Source: Natranaerofaba carboxydovora
GTDB lineage: Bacteria; Bacillota; Natranaerobiia; Natranaerobiales; Natranaerofabaceae
Length of the DNA: 64,000 bases
NCBI RefSeq assembly: GCF_022539405.1
Contig: NZ_CP054394.1
Span: 684,501-748,500, forward strand
Reading direction: 5' to 3'
This document shows, in pieces, positions 53,516 to 60,060 of the stretch (position 1 is the first letter of the stretch; every line of letters starts with the position of its first letter). Position numbers and translations under genes: made by a program. A model generated the notes under the pieces. The model had not been told where the DNA came from. It saw only the letters and a program-made list of their open reading frames with translations, and did not search any database.

Positions 53516-54237
53516 CAAAAACTATTAAGGGAATAATATTCGACCTTGATGGTACTTTGTATGACCCTTTTTGGCCTGGACTTGTATCCCTTAAAGCATG
53601 CTTTGAATTAGCAGAAAAAAAAGGGTTTATTTGTGATAGCAGAAGACAGAGGCTAAAAAGAAAAATAAATGGGGAGGAACTTTATTCATACAAATTCTGG
53701 AAAACTATATTTGAGGAAGACAGTAAAAATACCGGTTCGGATGAGTTTCCTTTGAGCTTGATATTTAAAAAAGCCTGGTTTGATATGGATGAGAAAAAAG
53801 ATGAGTGCTGCGACTATTTGGAACGGGTATGGTATAAGGTTTTTTATGAGAAAATTAGGCCTTTTCCTTGGGTTCATAAGACAATGAAAGAGCTAGAAGA
53901 AAACGGTTTTAGAATTGGAATGATTTCAGATAGTCCCGTTACTTTTGGGAAAAAAAAGATAAGAGCCCTGCGATTGGATAATTATTTTGACTTAAACAAT
54001 ACAATTTGGACAAAAGAACTAGGGTACAAAAAACCAAGTAAACACTCATTTATAAAGATGTGCGAGATGATGGATAGTAACCCTTATGAACTTCTTGTGA
54101 TTGGAGATGTGTATCACAAAGATGGAAGCGGGGCAAGAAATGCCGAAATGAACTTTTTGCCAGTTAGCAGTAACTGTGATTTTAATTATTTTTTGAAACG
54201 GCTATGGGATGTTGTGGGAGGCAAAGGTAATGAATAG
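53512..54237 (+). CDS. HAD-superfamily hydrolase in the cobalamin cluster
   Basis: 241 residues from a GTG overlapping the cbiP stop (GTGA). HAD motifs: IIFDLDGTLYDP (nucleophile Asp), GMISDSPVTFG (Ser), YKKPSKHSF (Lys) and VIGDVYHKDGSGARNAEM (Asp pair). A helical cap of about 90 residues follows motif I. Tight coupling to cbiP suggests it could supply a phosphatase step such as alpha-ribazole-phosphate dephosphorylation, since no cobC is seen; that is inference. Confidence 0.85.
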   Translation: MTKTIKGIIFDLDGTLYDPFWPGLVSLKACFELAEKKGFICDSRRQRLKRKINGEELYSYKFWKTIFEEDSKNTGSDEFPLSLIFKKAWFDMDEKKDECCDYLERVWYKVFYEKIRPFPWVHKTMKELEENGFRIGMISDSPVTFGKKKIRALRLDNYFDLNNTIWTKELGYKKPSKHSFIKMCEMMDSNPYELLVIGDVYHKDGSGARNAEMNFLPVSSNCDFNYFLKRLWDVVGGKGNE

Positions 54238-54991
54238 GATGATAACAATATTTACGATGGTGTTTGTTGTAATTTTTTCTTCTTTTATAACTGGTTGTGC
54301 ACCAAGAATGGAAGATAAAACTTTAACTGTAGGTGCTGCATCATCTCATTATTTTGTATTCCAAGAGATAGGCAAAGAATTTGAAAAGGAGTATGGCATC
54401 AAGGTTGATTATAACTTTGGGGCTACAGGCCTTTTGTATCAGCAATTTAGACAGGGTGGGCCTATGGATGTTTTTGCTTCTGCCGATGTTTTGCATGTTG
54501 ATAGATTAGTTGAAGAAGGGATAATAGATCAAGAAGTACAGGAACTTTATGCAAGAGGAAGACTTGTTATAATAAGTCCTGGAGAAGATGTAGTAAGACT
54601 TGAAGATTTAGATAAAGAAAATATAGATATAATTGCTATAGCTAATCCAGAACATGCGCCTTATGGTAGAGCGGCGAAACAGGCACTTGAGAATAAAGGA
54701 ATATGGGAGAAACTATCTGAAAAAATAATATTTGGCTCTAATCTGAGAGATGCCCAAAGGTATGTCGAAAGCGGAGAGGCAGATGCTGCGATTATATCAT
54801 TATCAATGATAAAAGAACAGGACGAGTCCGCTTATTATGTTATCGATGAGAACTTACACGAACCTATTGATCAAAAAATAGGAGTTGTCAAAAACGCCAT
54901 AGCTAAAGATGAAGCGATTAAATTCTTTGAATTTGTAACCCGTTCTGAAAAAGGAAAAGAAATTATGAAAGATTATGGTTTTAGTCTTTAA
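54230..54991 (+). CDS. modA: Molybdate ABC transporter substrate-binding lipoprotein ModA
   Basis: 253 residues from ATG 54230 behind GGGAGGC, overlapping the HAD gene end. Lipoprotein signal peptide ending FITGCA. ModA features: LTVGAASSHYFVFQEIGKEF, YNFGATGLLYQQFRQGGPMDVFASAD, IIAIANPEHAPYGRAAKQAL. Binds the oxyanion outside the membrane. Converges with modC, their 3' ends overlapping by 11 bases, so modA is transcribed apart from modBC. Confidence 0.9.
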   Translation: MNRMITIFTMVFVVIFSSFITGCAPRMEDKTLTVGAASSHYFVFQEIGKEFEKEYGIKVDYNFGATGLLYQQFRQGGPMDVFASADVLHVDRLVEEGIIDQEVQELYARGRLVIISPGEDVVRLEDLDKENIDIIAIANPEHAPYGRAAKQALENKGIWEKLSEKIIFGSNLRDAQRYVESGEADAAIISLSMIKEQDESAYYVIDENLHEPIDQKIGVVKNAIAKDEAIKFFEFVTRSEKGKEIMKDYGFSL

Positions 54992-56090
54992 AAATGCTTA
55001 ACGATTCTGGTGGTAATGTAACATAAACGTTACTTTCACTAGCCAATTTAAGTTTATTATAAATATGAAGGGACACATGAATTTCTAAATCATAATCGTC
55101 TTCATTTTGTGGAAAAGAAAAAAGTTTTAAAAAAAGAGTATAGCTGGTACTGTGCTCTATTCTTTTGTCAAGCAGTGTTCCCTCAAAAACATTATCTTTA
55201 TTTAATCCCCTTTTTCCCAGGTCTTGCCTTACAAATAAAACCTCGGTAGGTCTTATGGAAACGTTTACACTTTCACCCAAATTATAATTAAGGTTTGGAG
55301 CTTTTAATATTAAACCATTACATTTTATTTTCGCATGATCGTCTTCTTTAGAGATTATTTTGCCAGAAAATATATTTCTATTACCTGTAAACCTTGCCAC
55401 GGTCCTACAGGAAGGCTCGTTTAAGACTTTTTCCTTTGGGCCCATTTGTAATATCTTACCATCGTCCATAACAGCTATGTTATCACTTAACATGAAAGCT
55501 TCTTCAAGGCTGTGTGTAACCAACAACGTTGTTACAGGAAATTTATTATGGATAGTTAATAGCTCTTCCTGCATCTTTTTTCTTACTGGAGCATCAAGGG
55601 CAGAGAAAGGTTCATCAAGGAGTAAAAGATCTGGGTCTACGACTAAAGTTCTTGCTAATGCTACTCGCTGCTTTTGGCCTCCGGATAGTTGACTTGGATA
55701 TCTTTTTCCCAGGTTATCAAGGCGCATAATTTTAAGCATTTGATTTACTTTTTCTTTTTTTTCAGATTTACTTAGATTTTTTAAGCCAAAACCTATATTT
55801 TTTTCTACAGTAAGATGCGGGAAAAGAGCATAATCTTGAAATAAAAATCCGATATTTCGCCTCTTTACAGGTGTGTTAATACTTTTTTCTTTGTCAAAAA
55901 AAATATTATTATTTAGGTTAACTTGACCTTCTTCTGGTTCTGTTAACCCGGATATGCATCTTAAGGTAAGGCTTTTACCGCATCCAGATGGACCAAAAAG
56001 AGCAGTGATTCCTCCCTCGACATTCAAATCTATATCAAGCTCAAAATTTTCATAGGTTTTCTTAATATTACAGTTTAGCATTCTTTTCAC
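54981..56090 (-). CDS. modC: Molybdate ABC transporter ATPase ModC
   Basis: 369 residues. Walker A LFGPSGCGKSLTLRCISGL near 33, Q-loop FLFQDYALFPHLTV, signature LSGGQKQRVALARTL near 130, Walker B LLLLDEPFSALDAP, H-loop LLVTHSLEEAF. The C-terminal part (about 235-369) has a MOBE/TOBE-like domain (NVSIRPTEVLFV). Start overlaps modB. Powers oxyanion import. Confidence 0.9.
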   Translation of the reverse strand: MKRMLNCNIKKTYENFELDIDLNVEGGITALFGPSGCGKSLTLRCISGLTEPEEGQVNLNNNIFFDKEKSINTPVKRRNIGFLFQDYALFPHLTVEKNIGFGLKNLSKSEKKEKVNQMLKIMRLDNLGKRYPSQLSGGQKQRVALARTLVVDPDLLLLDEPFSALDAPVRKKMQEELLTIHNKFPVTTLLVTHSLEEAFMLSDNIAVMDDGKILQMGPKEKVLNEPSCRTVARFTGNRNIFSGKIISKEDDHAKIKCNGLILKAPNLNYNLGESVNVSIRPTEVLFVRQDLGKRGLNKDNVFEGTLLDKRIEHSTSYTLFLKLFSFPQNEDDYDLEIHVSLHIYNKLKLASESNVYVTLPPESLSIFKD

Positions 56091-56745
56091 CTCTAGACAT
56101 TGTTCCTTCTAGCTTACTTAATAAAAATAAGACCGTTAGTGCCACTATGCTAATTATAGCAACAAGGGTGTTAGCTCTTGTGATCTCACCCGCAAGAACT
56201 GCATCGTAGATAGCAATGGGAGTTGTCTGGGTTCTTCCTGGTATATTTCCGCTTATCATAATAGTTGTGCCAAAATCGCCTATAGCCCTAGCGAAGGCTA
56301 GCACAATACCAGTGGCTATTCCACGCCATGCCAGTGGTATGGTTACAAAAAAGAATATCTCTAGTTCTGACCTACCAAGCAACCTGGCCGCATCCTCAAG
56401 GTTTTTGTCTACTGAGGAAAAAGCAGCTCTTGCAGATTTGATTAAAAATGGAACTGAGACAACATAAGAAGCAATCACGGCAGCTCTCCAGGTAAACACC
56501 AGGGGTATCCCTAATTCAAAAAAAATATCACCTATGAAACTAGTTCTTCCAATTAAAATAAGAAGATAATATCCAAGTACTGTAGGTGGCAGTACTATTG
56601 GTAAAGTAATAAAGGCTTCAACTAAAGATTTGCCTTTAAAGCTTTTTTTGGCTAAAAAATAAGCTATCGGTATCCCAGTTACAAATGCCCAAAACACTGC
56701 TATTATAGATACCCTAAGGGAAAGCTGCAGTGGGAAAAAGTCCAT
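56068..56745 (-). CDS. modB: Molybdate ABC transporter permease ModB
   Basis: 225 residues, five membrane segments: VSIIAVFWAFVTGIPIAYFLA, AFITLPIVLPPTVLGYYLL, AAVIASYVVSVPFL, ATGIVLAFARAIGDFGTTIM with the EAA-loop pattern just before, and TLVAIISIVALTVLFLL. Pairs with ModC (overlapping genes) and ModA. Confidence 0.93.
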   Translation of the reverse strand: MDFFPLQLSLRVSIIAVFWAFVTGIPIAYFLAKKSFKGKSLVEAFITLPIVLPPTVLGYYLLILIGRTSFIGDIFFELGIPLVFTWRAAVIASYVVSVPFLIKSARAAFSSVDKNLEDAARLLGRSELEIFFFVTIPLAWRGIATGIVLAFARAIGDFGTTIMISGNIPGRTQTTPIAIYDAVLAGEITRANTLVAIISIVALTVLFLLSKLEGTMSRGEKNAKL

Positions 56746-56786
56746 CTGTTAAGTCTCCTTAAAATAAATTGATATATCTCTATTGT

Positions 56787-56815
56787 ATTTTAAATAGCTA
56801 TTATATTTATGTCAA
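56787..56815 (-). promoter_or_regulatory. Promoter of modBC
   Basis: Minus strand TTGACA (56810-56815), 17-base spacer, TAAAAT (56787-56792), about 45 bases before modB. Confidence 0.7.
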
Positions 56816-56836
56816 ACCAAAACATAATTATTAGGT

Positions 56837-56865
56837 TTGCTTTTAATAGTACTTTGTATTATAAT
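56837..56865 (+). promoter_or_regulatory. Promoter of tatA-tatC
   Basis: TTGCTT (56837-56842), 17-base spacer, TATAAT (56860-56865), diverging from the modBC promoter 22 bases away. Confidence 0.75.
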
Positions 56866-56934
56866 CAGGAATGCAAGGTATAGTGAAAAGAGTATCATGA
56901 CTTTTTTAGCTTATTAAACTGAGGAGGGGTAAAA

Positions 56935-57195
56935 ATGTTTGGACGTTTTGGACCTTGGGAACTTATATTAGTGTTGATTATTGCCCTTGTGATTTTTGGG
57001 CCTAAAAAGCTACCAGAACTTGGAAGAGGCCTTGGAAAAGGACTAAAAGAGTTTAAAGGTGCAACAAAAGAGCTAAAAGATAGTGTAGAAGAAGTAGACA
57101 AAGAGATAAAAGATGAAGCTCAAAGTGCTACCGAAGGACTTAATGAAGATGAAAAATCTGATTCAGAAGCTGAACCAAAAAAAGCAGAACAGTAA
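56935..57195 (+). CDS. tatA: Sec-independent translocase protein TatA
   Basis: 86 residues, ATG behind GAGGAGG. Short N-terminus, one membrane helix (WELILVLIIALVIFG), the FGPKKLPELGRGLGKGLKEF hinge and amphipathic helix, then a very acidic tail. Forms the Tat pore. The neighbouring molybdoenzyme has a twin-arginine signal and is a likely client. Confidence 0.95.
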   Translation: MFGRFGPWELILVLIIALVIFGPKKLPELGRGLGKGLKEFKGATKELKDSVEEVDKEIKDEAQSATEGLNEDEKSDSEAEPKKAEQ

Positions 57196-57257
57196 AAAGT
57201 GATTGTACTGGCCTAATATAGGCGATAATATTTGCAGTCTAAAAGAAGGTGAATTAT

Positions 57258-58010
57258 ATGAGACGAAGTCGTTCGGACCCAAATGAGATGAGTTTTTTTG
57301 GGCACATTGGTGAACTTCGAACAAGACTAATCTGGGTAATTGCGACTTTGCTGGTCACAGTAGTTGTTGGCTTTATGTTCTCGGAGCAGGTACTAGAGAT
57401 ATTAAAAGCCCCTGCTGATGAGCTAGTTTATACAGCGCCTGCGGAAGCCTTTTTGACGCAGTTGAAGCTTGCTCTGATTACGGGGCTTGTTTTTGCTTTC
57501 CCGGTTATATTGTATAATATTATAGCTTTTTTGTTACCTGCTTTAGAGAAGCATGAAAGGCGTTATTTATTTATTGTAATACCTTTCGCCCTGGTCTTAT
57601 TTGTAGGTGGAGTTTTATTTGCTTATTTTGTTATGCTCCCAATAGCATACAGCTTTTTTATAGGTTTTGGTAACGAAGAACTTCAGCCTTTTATCTCTGT
57701 AAGAGAGTATGTATCATTTGCCCTTGGACTCATAATTCCTTTTGGGTTGGTTTTTCAGCTGCCTCTTATAACTATGATATTAAGTCAGCTTGACTTAATA
57801 GGGCCGACATTTTTGAAGCGTAATAGAAAGATTGCCCTTTTGGTTGTGTTTTTGGTAGGGGCAGTGCTTACGCCGCCGGATATAATCTCACAGGCACTTA
57901 TGGCTGGTCCATTGATTCTTTTATACGAAATTAGCATTATTATATCGCGTATAGTTGTTAGAAAAAAAGAAAAACAGGACCAAATAGCTGAACAGGATGA
58001 AAGATATTAG
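57258..58010 (+). CDS. tatC: Sec-independent translocase protein TatC
   Basis: 250 residues from ATG 57258 behind AGAAGG. Six membrane segments; N-terminal MSFFGHIGELRTRLIWVIA with the conserved HI-x-ELR-x-R, and FALGLIIPFGLVFQLPLI and AVLTPPDIISQALMAGPLILLYE (split family motif). Recognises twin-arginine signals. Cotranscribed with tatA; no tatB seen, as in many Firmicutes. Confidence 0.96.
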   Translation: MRRSRSDPNEMSFFGHIGELRTRLIWVIATLLVTVVVGFMFSEQVLEILKAPADELVYTAPAEAFLTQLKLALITGLVFAFPVILYNIIAFLLPALEKHERRYLFIVIPFALVLFVGGVLFAYFVMLPIAYSFFIGFGNEELQPFISVREYVSFALGLIIPFGLVFQLPLITMILSQLDLIGPTFLKRNRKIALLVVFLVGAVLTPPDIISQALMAGPLILLYEISIIISRIVVRKKEKQDQIAEQDERY

Positions 58011-58056
58011 AAAGATATTTAGTAAATTAGCAAGATAGTTTTTGGCAGGTGATTTT

Positions 58057-58473
58057 ATGAAATCTTATAAAGAATATTTGTGGTTTGAAGTTACTAAGAG
58101 ACAGGAATTTATTAATATTACTCCAAAAGTTAGAGAAGTAGTTAAAAAAAGCGGCGTGAAAGAAGGGCTTTGCCTTGTTAATGCCATGCATATAACTGCT
58201 AGTGTTTTTATCAATGATGATGAATCTGGTCTTCACAGCGACCTAGAAAAGTGGCTTGAGAAGTTGGCTCCTCATGAGCCGGTTTCTCAGTATGCGCACA
58301 ACAAAGCAGAAGATAATGCTGCAGCCCATATGAAACGTGAAATTATGGGACGTGAAGTTGTTGTAGCTATCTCAGATGGGGAGTTAGATTTTGGGCCCTG
58401 GGAGCAAATATTCTATGGTGAATTTGATGGCAGAAGAAAGAAAAAGGCATTAGTTAAAGTAATAGGTGAATAA
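58057..58473 (+). CDS. YjbQ family protein (UPF0047), copy 2
   Basis: 138 residues from ATG 58057 behind GGCAGGTGA. Family blocks [35 protein letters not shown] and [20 protein letters not shown]. Diverges clearly from copy 1 at 26405-26812: His lies in NAMHITAS rather than PHTTAG. Function uncertain. Confidence 0.92.
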   Translation: MKSYKEYLWFEVTKRQEFINITPKVREVVKKSGVKEGLCLVNAMHITASVFINDDESGLHSDLEKWLEKLAPHEPVSQYAHNKAEDNAAAHMKREIMGREVVVAISDGELDFGPWEQIFYGEFDGRRKKKALVKVIGE

Positions 58474-58492
58474 ATTTTATAAACAGCAGTTA

Positions 58493-58543
58493 AAACTCCT
58501 GTATATAAGGTCGGGTATTGCCGGGTTTGTATCAGGAGTTTTT
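58493..58543 (+). terminator. Terminator after yjbQ copy 2
   Basis: AAACTCCTG (58493-58501) pairs with CAGGAGTTT (58533-58541) with a T run; the long loop carries a smaller inner hairpin. Confidence 0.75.
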
Positions 58544-58569
58544 ATGTTTAAAATATGGAGGTGTTTTCT

Positions 58570-59103
58570 ATGAAAACTCAAGTCGAGGGGATTAAACTTG
58601 AAATTATTCAAGGTGATATTGCAGCGCAGGAAGATATGGAAGCTGTGGTTAATGCTGCTAATGCTCATCTTAAGCCGGGTGGTGGAGTGGCAGGAGCCCT
58701 TCATAAGGCAGCTGGTCCTGGACTTGAACAAGAGGGTAGTAAATTTGCACCGATAAAGCCAGGAGAAGCAGTTATCACAGGGGGTCATAACCTGCCAAAT
58801 GATTATGTTATCCACTGTCTTGGTCCGGTTTATGGTAAGGATGAACCTTCCGATAAATTACTTGCTTCATGTTATAAAGAAGCACTTAGAATTGCCGATG
58901 AAAATAATATCTCTTCAGTGGCTTTTCCTGCGTTATCGACGGGAATATTTGGCTATCCAATGGAGGATGCTGCAAAAATTGCCTTTGAAACAATATTTGA
59001 AAAAGCAAAAGAGCTTAATAAAGTTTCTCATATCAGGTTTGTATTGTTTGACAAAAAATCTTATGATGTTCATGAAAACGTTTTAAGTGAAATTAAAAAT
59101 TAA
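58570..59103 (+). CDS. Macro-domain protein (ADP-ribose binding)
   Basis: 177 residues from ATG 58570 behind GGAGGTG. Macro fold: LEIIQGDIAAQEDMEAVVNAANAHL, GGGVAGALHKAAGPGL, HCLGPVYG and AFPALSTGIFGYPMEDAAKI near 120. Members bind or hydrolyse ADP-ribose derivatives such as O-acetyl-ADP-ribose. Overlap with the start region of the next gene suggests one transcript. Confidence 0.93.
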   Translation: MKTQVEGIKLEIIQGDIAAQEDMEAVVNAANAHLKPGGGVAGALHKAAGPGLEQEGSKFAPIKPGEAVITGGHNLPNDYVIHCLGPVYGKDEPSDKLLASCYKEALRIADENNISSVAFPALSTGIFGYPMEDAAKIAFETIFEKAKELNKVSHIRFVLFDKKSYDVHENVLSEIKN

Positions 59104-59134
59104 AAATGAAATGAATAAAAGAGAGGTGTTTTGT

Positions 59135-59815
59135 TTGGGGTATTTAGAAGATAATCTTGGTGAACTGCAGGTTGAAAAAACAGCCGGTAATACAATTGTT
59201 GAAAATTCAAAAGATAGTGCTTTGATAATAGTTGATATGCTGAAAGGATTTTGTGATACAGGACCACTTCAAAGCCCTTATAACCATGCTCTTGCAGGTC
59301 CAATAGCCAGTTTAGTGAAAAAATGGGAAGGCCCGATTGTATCGATTCAGGACGCTCATGATGAAGATGATAAAGAATTCAATTCTTTTCCGCCTCACTG
59401 TGTAGATGGAAGTAAAGAGGCAGAAGTTGTTGAACCAATATTGGATGCTTTACAAAATAAGGAATACGAAGTAGTAAAAAAGCAGACCTTAAGTCCATTT
59501 TTTGGAGCGTGGAATTTTGAAGATTGGCTTGTAAAACAGCAAGGTAGAGGTATTAAAGAGTATTATGTAGTGGGCAATTGTACAGATCTATGTATTTATC
59601 AAACGGCCATGGGCATGAAAATGTGGTTTGCTGGCAACAAAGAAGATGTTTCTGTAAATGTTATAGTTAATCTTGTTGATACTTATGACCTCCCCTTAGA
59701 AGAAACACCTGATGGAGTATCGTCTCACCCAAGAGAATTATTTAATAGGGTATTCTTACATCATATGAGTTTGAATAGTATAAATTTGATAGAGATAGAT
59801 CTAAAATTTAAATAG
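59135..59815 (+). CDS. Isochorismatase-family cysteine hydrolase
   Basis: 226 residues from TTG 59135 behind GAGAGGTG. Landmarks: ALIIVDMLKGFCDTGPL (catalytic Asp), VSIQDAHDEDDKEFNSFPPHC, VVKKQTLSPFFG (Lys) and YVVGNCTDLCIYQTAMGM (catalytic Cys region). Cys-hydrolases of this type include nicotinamidases. Together with the macro-domain gene it could serve NAD or ADP-ribose turnover; that is inference. Confidence 0.85.
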   Translation: MGYLEDNLGELQVEKTAGNTIVENSKDSALIIVDMLKGFCDTGPLQSPYNHALAGPIASLVKKWEGPIVSIQDAHDEDDKEFNSFPPHCVDGSKEAEVVEPILDALQNKEYEVVKKQTLSPFFGAWNFEDWLVKQQGRGIKEYYVVGNCTDLCIYQTAMGMKMWFAGNKEDVSVNVIVNLVDTYDLPLEETPDGVSSHPRELFNRVFLHHMSLNSINLIEIDLKFK

Positions 59816-59823
59816 CTATAATA

Positions 59824-59890
59824 AAAATCTATCAGGGAATTCCCTTAGGATAAATTTTTATTGGTGGGAATCCCTGATAGATTTTTTTTG
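59824..59890 (+). terminator. Strong terminator after the isochorismatase-like gene
   Basis: AAATCTATCAGGGAATTCCC, starting 59825, pairs with GGGAATCCCTGATAGATTT, ending at about 59884, with one small bulge, followed by a T run. Confidence 0.85.
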
Positions 59891-59926
59891 ACGAATATGT
59901 GAAAATATAAACGAATTTGGTTACTC

Positions 59927-60008
59927 TGTGCTAGATAAGGTTGTCGCAATAATACAAAAAACACTTAAAATAAAATTTTATTATTAAATGCAACCTTATT
60001 ATAGCACA
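59927..60008 (+). repeat. Long imperfect inverted repeat before the molybdoenzyme operon
   Basis: TGTGCTAGATAAGGTTG (59927-59943) pairs with CAACCTTATTATAGCACA (59991-60008) with one bulge, and AATAAAATTTTATT in the loop is itself palindromic. About 82 bases in all, between the terminator and the molybdoenzyme gene. Could be a structured leader, a binding site or a small palindromic element. Confidence 0.55.
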
Positions 60009-60060
60009 TTTATCAAACATTATCAAAAAAAATTTTAAATAATTTATGGAGGTGAAGTTT

